Assembly: GCF_008365295.1 (NCBI RefSeq) | Contig: NZ_CP043505.1 | Location: 1,736,001 to 1,800,000 of the forward strand | Source: Agromyces intestinalis | Lineage (GTDB): Bacteria; Actinomycetota; Actinomycetes; Actinomycetales; Microbacteriaceae | DNA length: 64,000 nt | Direction of reading: 5' to 3' | Part shown: in pieces, positions 25,232 to 33,540 of the stretch | Position numbering within the stretch: the first letter of the stretch is position 1 | Layout of the letters: each line of letters starts with the position of its first letter | Made by a program: the position numbers and the translations under genes | Notes under the pieces: model-generated | Seen by the model: the letters and a program-made list of their open reading frames with translations, nothing else | Databases searched by the model: none | What the model was told of the DNA's origin: nothing

Positions 25232-26239
25232 ATGACCACCTCAGCTGCGCTGGACGTGCTCACGATGGGCCGGATCGGCATCGACCTCTATCCGCTCCAG
25301 CTCGAGCGCCCGCTCGACGAGGTGGAGACGTTCACGCGGTCGCTCGGCGGCAGCGCCGCGAACGTCGCGGTCGCCGCCGCCCGCCACGGGCTGCGCTCGG
25401 CGATCTTCACCCGAACCGGCGACGATGCGTTCGGTCGATTCCTGCGGCGCGAGCTCGAGCGGCTCGGCGTGAGCGCGGCGTTCGTCGGGACATCCGTCGA
25501 CCAGCAGACCCCGCTCACCTTCTGCGAGGTGTTCCCGCCCGACCGCTTCCCGCTCACGTTCTACCGGCGCCCGAAGGCGCCCGACCTGGAGATCGAACCC
25601 GATGAGGTTCCGGTCGAGGCCGTACGCGGCGCGCGCATCCACTGGTCGACGGTCACCGGGCTCAGCGAGGAGCCCAGCCGTGCTGCGCACCACCGGGCGT
25701 GGGAGATCCGCGAGCGCCGTCGGTTCACCGTGCTCGATCTCGACTACCGGCCGATGTTCTGGTCGTCGCCCGACTCGGCCCGTCGCGAGGTCGACCGAGC
25801 CCTCGACGAGGTCACCGTCACGGTCGGCAACCTCGAGGAGTGCGAGGTCGCGACCGGCGAACGCGACCCCGAGCGCGCCGCACGAGCGCTCCTCGACCGC
25901 GGCATCGAGCTCGCGGTCGTGAAGCTCGGCCCCGACGGCGTGCTCGCCGCGACGCGCGACGAGACCGTGCACTCCCCCGCGATGCCGGTCGACGTGGTGA
26001 ACGGGCTCGGCGCGGGCGACGGCTTCGGCGGCGCGCTCTGCCACGGGCTCCTCGCGGGGTGGCCGCTCGAGCGCATCATCCGGTTCGCGAACGCCGCGGG
26101 GGCGATCGTCGCCACCCGCCTCGAGTGCTCGACGGAGATGCCGTCGACCGACGAGGTCGACGCATTCCTCGCCGATCGGGCCGCCGCATCCGCCGCGCCT
26201 GCCATGACCACCTCCAGGGGGACCGATGCCGAGCACTGA
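25232..26239 (+). CDS. iolC: 5-dehydro-2-deoxygluconokinase
   Basis: 335-aa PfkB/ribokinase-fold kinase. Substrate and ATP motifs are clear: LGGSAANVAVAAARHG near the N terminus and the catalytic NGLGAGDGFGGALCHGL. It phosphorylates 2-deoxy-5-keto-D-gluconate in the inositol pathway; the inositol assignment rests on its neighbours iolB and iolD as well as on the sequence. It is the first gene of a tightly overlapping operon: the next gene starts 14 nt before its stop. Confidence 0.92.
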   Translation: MTTSAALDVLTMGRIGIDLYPLQLERPLDEVETFTRSLGGSAANVAVAAARHGLRSAIFTRTGDDAFGRFLRRELERLGVSAAFVGTSVDQQTPLTFCEVFPPDRFPLTFYRRPKAPDLEIEPDEVPVEAVRGARIHWSTVTGLSEEPSRAAHHRAWEIRERRRFTVLDLDYRPMFWSSPDSARREVDRALDEVTVTVGNLEECEVATGERDPERAARALLDRGIELAVVKLGPDGVLAATRDETVHSPAMPVDVVNGLGAGDGFGGALCHGLLAGWPLERIIRFANAAGAIVATRLECSTEMPSTDEVDAFLADRAAASAAPAMTTSRGTDAEH

Positions 26240-27149
26240 CGACTGGTTCCTCCACCCCGACGGCTACGCCGAGATCCGCCGCATCCGGGCCTCCGAACCC
26301 GCCGCGGTCGCCGCCGCGCACGCCGCCCGCACCCGCCGCCCGCTGCTCGGCGACGATGGACGGCTGTTCCTCATCGCAGCCGACCATCCGGCCCGCGGCG
26401 CGCTCGGCATCGGCGGCGACCCGATGGCGATGGCCGACCGCATCCGCATGCTCGACCGGCTCGCCCTCGCGCTCAGCCGGCCCGGCGTCGACGGCGTGCT
26501 CGGAACGCCCGACGTCATCGACGACCTCGCGCTGCTCGGCGTGCTCGACGGCAAGGTCGCCGCGGGGTCGATGAATCGCGGCGGACTGCGAGGGGCGGTC
26601 TTCGAGCTCGACGACCGGTACACGGCGTACGACGTGCCGGCCATCGTGCGCGATCGCCTCGATTTCGCCAAGTGCCTGCTGCGCATCGACCTGCGCGACC
26701 CGGCGACCGTCGTCACGCTCGAGGCGACGGCCGCGGCGGTCAGCGCCGCGGCCGCGGCGGAGGTGCCGATCATGCTCGAGCCGTTCATGAGCCGCACCCG
26801 GGGCGGCGTCGTCGAGAACGACCTCACCGCCGATGCGGTCATCACCGCCGTCGGTATCGCGGCCGCGCTCGGCACATCGTCGGCGTACAGCTGGATGAAG
26901 CTGCCCGTCGTGCCCGACATGGAGCGGGTGATGGCGGCGACCACGCTGCCCACGCTGCTGCTGGGCGGCGATCGCGCCGACGACCCCGATGCGGCGTACT
27001 CGAGCTGGGAGCACGCGCTCTCGCTGCCCGGCGTGCGCGGACTCGTGGTCGGGCGCAACCTGCTCGCCCCGCCCGGCGGCGACGTGGCGGCGGCGGTCGA
27101 CCAGGCCGCCCGGATGGTCCGCCCGGCGATCGCGGATGCACGGCGATGA
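26226..27149 (+). CDS. Cgl0159-like (beta/alpha)8 protein, probable aldolase of the inositol pathway
   Basis: 307-aa TIM-barrel protein. FLIAADHPARGALGIGGDPMAMADR near the N terminus, a barrel strand with PIMLEPFMSRTRGG, and SSAYSWMKLPVVPDMERV carrying a candidate Schiff-base Lys place it in the Cgl0159 family found in actinobacterial iol clusters. It is related to class I aldolases and may replace IolJ, splitting 2-deoxy-5-keto-gluconate 6-phosphate; that role is inferred from context. The start overlaps iolC by 14 nt and the stop overlaps iolB (ATGA). Confidence 0.85.
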   Translation: MPSTDDWFLHPDGYAEIRRIRASEPAAVAAAHAARTRRPLLGDDGRLFLIAADHPARGALGIGGDPMAMADRIRMLDRLALALSRPGVDGVLGTPDVIDDLALLGVLDGKVAAGSMNRGGLRGAVFELDDRYTAYDVPAIVRDRLDFAKCLLRIDLRDPATVVTLEATAAAVSAAAAAEVPIMLEPFMSRTRGGVVENDLTADAVITAVGIAAALGTSSAYSWMKLPVVPDMERVMAATTLPTLLLGGDRADDPDAAYSSWEHALSLPGVRGLVVGRNLLAPPGGDVAAAVDQAARMVRPAIADARR

Positions 27150-28105
27150 CGGCTCGGCTCAACGAGTGGTTCCACCCTCGCGGCACGCTCGCTCGCGACG
27201 GATGGGACGCGGTCGTCGGCGACGGCGTCGACGGCTGGCGGTGGACGGGGTTGCGTGTCGGCCGGCTCGACGGAGGGCGGCGGCTCGCGCTCGAGTCCGG
27301 GCCGGTGGAGCGGATCGTGATCCCGCTCGCGGGATCGTGCACGGTCGAGGTCGAGGGTGCCGACGCCGGCCCGGGCCGGACCATCGACCTCGCGGGCCGC
27401 GCGACCGTCTTCGAAGGCCCGACCGACACCTGCTATCTGCCGGTCGGCACTGCGGCCGTCCTCACCGGCACGGGCAGCGTCGCCGTCGCCGAGGCGCGCG
27501 CGACCACGAGGCATCCGCTGCGTCGCATCGCGGCGGCCGACGTGCCGGTCGAACTGCGCGGCGGCGGAGCATCCAGCCGTCAGGTGCACAACTTCGGCAC
27601 GCCCGGCGTGCTGGCCGCCGACCGCATCATCGCGTGCGAGGTGATCACTCCGGCCGGGTGCTGGTCGAGCCATCCGGCGCACAAGCACGACGAGGAGCTG
27701 CCCGGGCGCGAGACCCGGCTCGAAGAGATCTACTGGTTCGCGACGGCGGTCGAGCGCGATCGGATGCCTCGGAGCGACGCCGACCCGGTCGGCTTCTTCG
27801 CGACGTCCTCGTCGCCGGCCGGCGAGATCGAGACGCGCGCGCTCGTGCGCACCGGCGATGTCGCGCTCGTGCCGTTCGGCTATCACGGGCCGGCCGCCGC
27901 GGCGCCCGGTGCCGACCTGTACTACCTGAACGTGATGGCCGGCCCGGGCGCCGAGCGCGCCTGGCTGATCAGCGACGATCCGACGCAGGCGTGGGTCCGC
28001 GACGGCTGGCCCGCGCAGGGTATCGACCCGCGGCTGCCCTACGGCTCGACCAGGACGGGCACGTCGGGCGCGCCGCACCGCGCAGACGAAGGGAACAACG
28101 GATGA
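27146..28105 (+). CDS. iolB: 5-deoxy-glucuronate isomerase
   Basis: 319-aa bicupin. The metal site is seen in SSHPAHKHDEELPGRETRLEEIYWF (His-x-x-His-x-x-x-Glu type) with a later GYHGPAAAAPG. IolB isomerises 5-deoxy-glucuronate to 2-deoxy-5-keto-gluconate, the substrate of IolC. Start and stop both overlap neighbours by 4 nt (ATGA), so expression is tightly coupled. Confidence 0.93.
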   Translation: MTARLNEWFHPRGTLARDGWDAVVGDGVDGWRWTGLRVGRLDGGRRLALESGPVERIVIPLAGSCTVEVEGADAGPGRTIDLAGRATVFEGPTDTCYLPVGTAAVLTGTGSVAVAEARATTRHPLRRIAAADVPVELRGGGASSRQVHNFGTPGVLAADRIIACEVITPAGCWSSHPAHKHDEELPGRETRLEEIYWFATAVERDRMPRSDADPVGFFATSSSPAGEIETRALVRTGDVALVPFGYHGPAAAAPGADLYYLNVMAGPGAERAWLISDDPTQAWVRDGWPAQGIDPRLPYGSTRTGTSGAPHRADEGNNG

Positions 28106-30015
28106 CCCGCACCCGCCGTATGACCGTCGCCCAGGCGCTGGTGGCGTTCCTCGCCAACCAGTACACGGTCGACGGCGACCACCGCGAACGCACCGTGCCG
28201 GGCGTGCTCGGCATCTTCGGCCACGGCAACGTCGCGGGGCTCGGTCAGGCGCTGCGGCAGGCGCACCTGCTGGAGCCGGGCCTGCTGCCGTTCCGGCAGG
28301 GACGCAACGAGCAGGCGCTGGTGCACCAGGCGGTCGGGTTCGCGCGGATGCATCGGCGGCTGGCGACGCTCGCGACCACGGCGTCGGTGGGGCCGGGCTC
28401 GGCGAACATGCTGACCGGGGCCGCCCTCGCGACGTCGAACCGACTGCCGGCGCTGCTGCTGCCCAGTGACGTGTTCGCCTCGCGCAGCGCCGACCCGGTG
28501 CTGCAGGGGCTGGAGCATCCGCACGATCCGGGCATCCAGGTGACGGACGCGTTCCGGCCGCTCTCGCGGTTCTTCGACCGCGTCGACCGGCCCGAGCAGC
28601 TCTTCTCGATCGCGCTCGGCGCGATGCGGGTGCTCACCGATCCCGCCGACACCGGCGCGGTCACCATCGCGCTGCCCGAGGACGTGCAGGCCGAGGCGCT
28701 CGACGTACCGGTCGAGTTCCTCGCCGAACGCGACTGGCACCTGTCGCGGCCGCTTCCCCAGCGTAGGCAGCTCGATCGCGCGCTCGCGGCGATCGCCGGT
28801 GCGGAGCATCCGCTCATCGTCGCCGGTGGCGGCGTGCTCTACTCGGGCGCCGAAGACGTGCTGCGCCGCCTCGCCGAACAGACCGGCGTCCCGGTCGCGA
28901 CCACCCAGGCCGGCGGCGGCGCCCTGCCGTGGGATCACCCGCAGTACCTCGGCGGCATCGGCGCCACCGGGTCGACCGCGGCGAACCGGCTCGCGGCCGA
29001 CGCCGACGTCGTGATCGGCATCGGCACCCGATGGAGCGACTTCACCACCGCGAGCCGCACGGTGTTCCGGAATCCCGAGGTGCGATTCGTGAACGTCAAC
29101 GTCGCCGCGGTCGACGCGTTCAAGCACGGCAGCCGCCTGCCGGTGCTCGCCGACGCCCGCGAAGCGCTGGACGCGTTCGCCGAGGGTCTGTCGCGGTACC
29201 GGGTCGACGCCGCGTACGCCGAGCGCATCGACCGCGAGCGTTCCACGTGGAACACGATGGTCGACACCGCCCTCGCCGCGACCGGGCGCGAACTGCCGAC
29301 GCAGGCCGAGGTGATCGGCGCCGTGCACGAGGCATCCGACCCCCGCGATGTGCTCGTGCAGGCCGCCGGCTCCCTGCCCGGCGACCTGCACAAGCTGTGG
29401 CGGGTGCGCGACCCGCTCGGCTACCACGTCGAGTACGCCTTCTCCACGATGGGGTACGAGATCGCCGGCGGGCTCGGAGCCAAGCGCGGGCTGCTCGCCG
29501 CCGGCGACGACCGCGACGTGATCGTGCTCGTCGGCGACGGCTCGTATCTCATGCTGCACTCCGAGCTCGTGACCGCGGTCGCCGAGGGAATCAAGCTCAT
29601 CGTCGTGATCGTGCAGAACCACGGCTACGCGTCGATCGGCCGGCTGTCGGAGAGTGTGGGCACCGACCGGTTCGGCACCTGGTACGGCCTCGTCGACCCG
29701 ACCGCGCCCGATCTGCGCGCGGCCGAGCCGCCCGCCATCGACCTCGCGGCGAACGCCCGCAGCTACGGGGTCGACGTCATCGACGTGCGGCCGGGCCCCG
29801 AGGTCACCGCCCGGCTGACCGAGGCCGTGCGAGCCGCGAAGGCCTCGACGCGCTCGACCGTCATCCACGTCGAGGTCGACCCGTTGCCCGACGCACCCGA
29901 CGGCGAGGGCTGGTGGGAGGTGCCGCCCGCCGAGGTATCCGAGCTCGACAACGCGCGCGCGGCGCGCGAGCGGTACGACGAGGAGCGGGGTCGGCAGCGG
30001 CCGCTGCTGGGGTGA
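28102..30015 (+). CDS. iolD: 3D-(3,5/4)-trihydroxycyclohexane-1,2-dione hydrolase
   Basis: 637-aa ThDP enzyme. The N-terminal PYR domain contains GIFGHGNVAGLGQAL and the region with LPFRQGRNEQ (catalytic Glu zone), and the C-terminal PP domain carries VLVGDGSYLMLHSEL ... VVIVQNHGY, the GDG-N ThDP/Mg motif. It opens the inositol ring to give 5-deoxy-glucuronate. It is the last gene of the iolC-X-B-D block. The usual iolA, iolE and iolG are not adjacent; candidates for two of them appear at 46-48 kb. Confidence 0.95.
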   Translation: MTRTRRMTVAQALVAFLANQYTVDGDHRERTVPGVLGIFGHGNVAGLGQALRQAHLLEPGLLPFRQGRNEQALVHQAVGFARMHRRLATLATTASVGPGSANMLTGAALATSNRLPALLLPSDVFASRSADPVLQGLEHPHDPGIQVTDAFRPLSRFFDRVDRPEQLFSIALGAMRVLTDPADTGAVTIALPEDVQAEALDVPVEFLAERDWHLSRPLPQRRQLDRALAAIAGAEHPLIVAGGGVLYSGAEDVLRRLAEQTGVPVATTQAGGGALPWDHPQYLGGIGATGSTAANRLAADADVVIGIGTRWSDFTTASRTVFRNPEVRFVNVNVAAVDAFKHGSRLPVLADAREALDAFAEGLSRYRVDAAYAERIDRERSTWNTMVDTALAATGRELPTQAEVIGAVHEASDPRDVLVQAAGSLPGDLHKLWRVRDPLGYHVEYAFSTMGYEIAGGLGAKRGLLAAGDDRDVIVLVGDGSYLMLHSELVTAVAEGIKLIVVIVQNHGYASIGRLSESVGTDRFGTWYGLVDPTAPDLRAAEPPAIDLAANARSYGVDVIDVRPGPEVTARLTEAVRAAKASTRSTVIHVEVDPLPDAPDGEGWWEVPPAEVSELDNARAARERYDEERGRQRPLLG

Positions 30016-30052
30016 CCCCGGGTGGTCGCCTCCCGCGCGGCGTCCGGCCCCG

Positions 30053-30093
30053 CGCCGCGCGCCGCGCGCCGCGCGCGCCGCGCGCGCGGCTCT
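30053..30093. repeat. CGCGCCGCGCGC low-complexity tract, left edge of the low-GC block
   Basis: Alternating CGCGCC/GCGCGC units between iolD and the convergent substrate-binding protein gene. A similar tract lies at the other edge (36799). Confidence 0.75.
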
Positions 30094-30098
30094 GCTCG

Positions 30099-31190
30099 CT
30101 AGCGGGTGAGGTACTCGTCGAGGGTGTGGATGTACTCCTCGTCGCCCGGATAGTCGACGCCGAGGAACTCGGTCGTCCACTCCTCCACCAGCGCACTGGG
30201 CTCGACGTCCTCGAAGAGTTCAGGGTGCGACCACTTCGCGTAGTAGAGCGGGGCGAAGTTCCAGCCCGCAGTCACGAGTGGCCACGTGTCGTAGACGATG
30301 ACGTTCCCCTGCTTGACTGCGGCGAGATCGCTCCAACCGGGGCGGCTCAGGAGTCCCTCGAACAGCGCATCCGCAGCCTCCGGCGAGGACGGCGTGAAGT
30401 TCTGATCACCGAGCTGACGGGTGATGAACTCGGGGTTCTCCGAGAGGATGAACTCGGGATCGATGTCGTTCGTCGTGAGGTCGGCGGCGATGCTGTCGAA
30501 GCCGCCCTGCACGAGCTGCGCATTGTGCGGCGTGTTCCCCGCCCGCGTGCTGTAGTCGACGTCACTCTCGTAGTAGATGCTGACCGGCTCGACGCCGTCG
30601 AGGCGACCGAGCAGTTCGGAAACCCGGTCGGTCAGCGCCTTGGCGTCAGCGGCCCGCTCCTGCACGCCGAAGAGCTCACCGAGCAGGTCGAGGTTGTGCT
30701 CCCACTCTGCGGTGTGCCAGACGGTCAGCACGACGACGGGGATGTCGAACGGCTCGAGCTGCGCCGCGGCCTCGTCGACGGCGGTGCCCTCGGGCACGAA
30801 CACCACGTCGGGATCCGCTGCGACCAGGGCCTCGTAGTCGATCTCCGCAGAGCTGACCCCGGCGGTCACGACATCGTCGAATGCGTCGGTGTAGCTGAGA
30901 CGTGCTTTGGAGGTCTCGTCGATTGCCACGACCTTGTCGGCGAGACCGAGTGCCAGCAGCAGCTCGACACTGGAACTCAGGTACGCGGCGATTCGTTCCG
31001 GGCGCTCATCGAAGGTGAACTCTCTCCCTTGGATGTCCGAGATCGTAATCGCGTCGGTCTCGATCGGGCCGGCGGCGGCTTGTGCCCCATCGCGGGCGTT
31101 CTGATTCACCACGAGGGCCGTGCCGACGCCGATGACCACTGCGGCAACGGCGATTCCGCCGGCCCATGGGATCCATTTCTTGATTGCCAT
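30099..31190 (-). CDS. ABC transporter substrate-binding protein, FecB/periplasmic-binding type, membrane anchored
   Basis: 363-aa binding protein of the helical-backbone class used for iron chelates, heme, cobalamin and related ligands (RIAAYLSSSVELLLALGLADKVVAIDE; EIDYEALVAADPDVVFVPEG). The N terminus is a TM segment (WAGGIAVAAVVIGVGTALVV) with no lipobox Cys and no clear cleavage site, so it is probably held by an uncleaved anchor, which is unusual. GGAGA precedes the ATG at 31190. It is the last gene of the operon, after the permease and ATPase. Ligand unknown; no iron box is seen upstream of the operon. Confidence 0.88.
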   Translation of the reverse strand: MAIKKWIPWAGGIAVAAVVIGVGTALVVNQNARDGAQAAAGPIETDAITISDIQGREFTFDERPERIAAYLSSSVELLLALGLADKVVAIDETSKARLSYTDAFDDVVTAGVSSAEIDYEALVAADPDVVFVPEGTAVDEAAAQLEPFDIPVVVLTVWHTAEWEHNLDLLGELFGVQERAADAKALTDRVSELLGRLDGVEPVSIYYESDVDYSTRAGNTPHNAQLVQGGFDSIAADLTTNDIDPEFILSENPEFITRQLGDQNFTPSSPEAADALFEGLLSRPGWSDLAAVKQGNVIVYDTWPLVTAGWNFAPLYYAKWSHPELFEDVEPSALVEEWTTEFLGVDYPGDEEYIHTLDEYLTR

Positions 31191-31253
31191 GCTGATTCTC
31201 CAGACGTGTTGTTGTGCGGGTGGGTGATCTCTGCAGATCGGGGTGTGCCTTCG

Positions 31254-32045
31254 TCAGGCAGCCGTCGCCGCGGAGCTTCTCTCGGACAGCACCGGATCGA
31301 TGTGCAGACGACCTCGGCGGTCGAAGACCTCGACCTCGAGTCCGTAGACGCGCTCGATCGCGGCCTCGGTCAATACCTCGGCGGGCCGACCGGTCGAGAA
31401 CACGCGTCCGCGGTCGAGCAGGGTGACGGTGTCGCTGAAAGCCGCCGCGAGGGTGAGGTCGTGGATCGCCACCAGTGCACCGACACCCCGGTTGCGGGTC
31501 AGCTCGCGGATCTTCTCCAAGGTCTGCACCTGATACCGAAGGTCGAGCGCGCTGGTCGGCTCGTCGAGGAGGAGTGCCTTGCTCTGCTGCGCAATCGCAC
31601 GAGCGATGCCGACCCGTTGCGCCTGCCCGCCCGACAACGCTGCGGTGTCGCGCGAGGCGAGCTCGCCGAGCCCGAGGTCTTCGATCGCACGGTCGACGAT
31701 CGTCCAGTCCTCTGTCGAGGGGCGGTAGGAGAAGTGCGGTGTGCGACCGAGGAGGACGGCCTCGCGAACGGTGAGCTCGAACGATTGGGACACACTCTGG
31801 GGGACGTACGCCAAGAGCTTCGCGCGAGTGTTGCGGTCGAGTCGGCGCAGATCCTCGCCCTGCCACGAGACGTGTCCGCGGGCGGGGCGATGCACACCCG
31901 TGATGACCTTGGACAGCGTGGATTTGCCGGATCCGTTCGGTCCGAGCAGAGCGTGGAGCCGACCGGGTTCGACGGTCAGGCTCACATCCGTGAGAACCCA
32001 GTTCTTCCGGTAGCCGAACGACACGTTGTGGACCGCGAGCGTCAT
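31254..32045 (-). CDS. ABC transporter ATP-binding protein, FecE type
   Basis: 263-aa ATPase. Walker A LLGPNGSGKSTL, Q-loop in YVPQSVSQ, signature LSGGQAQRVGIARA, Walker B LLLDEPTSALD and switch His in AIHDLTLAAAF are all intact. It drives the importer formed with the FecCD-type permease, whose stop codon it overlaps (ATGA), and the anchored binding protein 63 nt downstream. Confidence 0.93.
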   Translation of the reverse strand: MTLAVHNVSFGYRKNWVLTDVSLTVEPGRLHALLGPNGSGKSTLSKVITGVHRPARGHVSWQGEDLRRLDRNTRAKLLAYVPQSVSQSFELTVREAVLLGRTPHFSYRPSTEDWTIVDRAIEDLGLGELASRDTAALSGGQAQRVGIARAIAQQSKALLLDEPTSALDLRYQVQTLEKIRELTRNRGVGALVAIHDLTLAAAFSDTVTLLDRGRVFSTGRPAEVLTEAAIERVYGLEVEVFDRRGRLHIDPVLSERSSAATAA

Positions 32046-33307
32046 GACCGCGCACCCCCTCCACGGATGACGAGGTGCAGGAAGAGCGGGACCCCGATGA
32101 ACGCGATCACGATGCCCAGCGGGATGATCGTCGGCGGCATGATCACCTTGCCGACGACGTCCGCGGCGACCAGGAGCGTGCCCCCCACGATGACTCCGAA
32201 TACGTACAGGTATCGGTGGTCGGAGCCGATGATGAACCGTGCGATGTGCGGCCCGACCAGTCCGATGAAGCCCACGACTCCCACGAACGAGACGACGATC
32301 GCGGTCAGGACGACGGCGATGCCGATGTGAAGGCCGCGGAGCACCGGAACGTTGACGCCCAGGCTCGTCGCCGTGTCGTCACCGACGAACGCGATGGCGT
32401 TCAACCGCTTCGCGTGCCCCTGGAAGTAGGGGAATCCGAACAGAAGCGCGACGCCGACGATCGCCACCTGCCCCCAGCTCGCCCCGTTCACCGATCCGTA
32501 GGCCCAGTGCACGATCTCCGACAGGGTGTTCTCGTCGGCGATGAGCTTGAAGGTGTCGGTGAACGCGTCGAAGAGCTGGGTGAACGCGATACCGAGCAGC
32601 ACGAGCGTGACGATGGCCATCTTTCGCACCGCTCCCAGCGAGAGCACGAGTACGGATGCCAGCAGGGCGAAGAAGATTGCAGAGAGCGTGATCAGCCAGT
32701 CGGTACCGGCCGCCGAGTCTCGCGCGAGGAGGATGACGAGCGAGGCGCCGAATGCCGCGGCCGGCGATACACCGAGTGTGTACGGGCTGACCAGATCGTT
32801 GCGGAGGAGACCTTGCAGCACGATCCCCGCCACCGTCAGCACGGCGCCCGCGAGGAAGGCGAGCAGCGTTCTCGGGATTCGGAGCTGCATGATGACGTTG
32901 TGCGCCCCGATATACGGCTCGGGTGCCTCGGCGCCGGTGAGGACCAACCAGATGGATCGGGCGACGTCCACGATGCTGGCGTCGCTTGCTCCAACCGATG
33001 TCGCCCAGAGGAGCGCCAGGATCGCGACGACGCCGCCCGCGACGATCGTGGTGCGAGGATGGCGGCGAGCCCATCGCAGCTTTCCCTCCGAGACCGGAGT
33101 GCGGTGCGAAAGTGCCGATCGAGGGGGATTCCTCGCCGAGGGTGCTGGGTCCTCGCCCACGCGGTCGGGTTCTCGCTCGACGACGCGGTCGGGTTCTCGC
33201 TCGACGACGCGGTCACCTGACCGCTCGGCACCCGACGGCTCGATCCTCGAGCCGACGAGCGCAGGCTCGATTTGGGCAGTGCCGCTTGAGCGGGCAGTCC
33301 ACAGCAC
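32042..33307 (-). CDS. ABC transporter permease, FecCD/BtuC family
   Basis: 421-aa permease with about nine or ten TM helices. Family segments include LRIPRTLLAFLAGAVLTVAGIVLQGLLRNDLVSPYTLGVSPAAAFGA and VGFIGLVGPHIARFIIGSDHRYL. One gene codes for the permease, so it should homodimerise. The GTG start at 33307 is supported by AGGAGG five nt upstream; it gives an unusual roughly 75-aa hydrophilic N-terminal extension containing a tandem EREPDRVV repeat (a 24-nt DNA repeat at 33159-33206). Divergent from the monooxygenase gene. Confidence 0.9.
   Translation of the reverse strand: MLWTARSSGTAQIEPALVGSRIEPSGAERSGDRVVEREPDRVVEREPDRVGEDPAPSARNPPRSALSHRTPVSEGKLRWARRHPRTTIVAGGVVAILALLWATSVGASDASIVDVARSIWLVLTGAEAPEPYIGAHNVIMQLRIPRTLLAFLAGAVLTVAGIVLQGLLRNDLVSPYTLGVSPAAAFGASLVILLARDSAAGTDWLITLSAIFFALLASVLVLSLGAVRKMAIVTLVLLGIAFTQLFDAFTDTFKLIADENTLSEIVHWAYGSVNGASWGQVAIVGVALLFGFPYFQGHAKRLNAIAFVGDDTATSLGVNVPVLRGLHIGIAVVLTAIVVSFVGVVGFIGLVGPHIARFIIGSDHRYLYVFGVIVGGTLLVAADVVGKVIMPPTIIPLGIVIAFIGVPLFLHLVIRGGGARS
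33159..33206. repeat. 24-nt tandem repeat in the 5' coding region of the permease
   Basis: Unit starting ACGCGGTCGGGTTCTCGC occurs twice exactly (33159, 33183) with a third partial copy; it encodes repeated EREPDRVV in the cytoplasmic leader. Confidence 0.8.
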
Positions 33308-33441
33308 GTTCGCCTCCTGGTTCCCTCCGCGGTGTCATCGGCCAAGACGGCGATGCCGCACCTCGTGAGGAACCCGACGGTAGCTCGGTCAAGGGCGGAT
33401 CACATTCGTATTTCCGTCTATGTCTGCGTATTACGTCCGAC

Positions 33442-33485
33442 TATGTTCCGCCCCTTGGGCCGGTTTTGATCCGCAGTATGTTCCG
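33442..33485. promoter_or_regulatory. direct repeat TATGTTCCG in the divergent promoter region
   Basis: TATGTTCCG occurs at 33442-33450 and 33477-33485, 35 bp apart, between the divergent permease and monooxygenase genes. Direct repeats are the usual site type for MocR-like regulators, and one such gene lies at the end of this block. The regulatory role is inferred. Confidence 0.45.
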
Positions 33486-33540
33486 AGTGAGATCGAAGCG
33501 CGAGGGGACCTCCCACCTCGCCGAAACGGAACGAGGGGTC

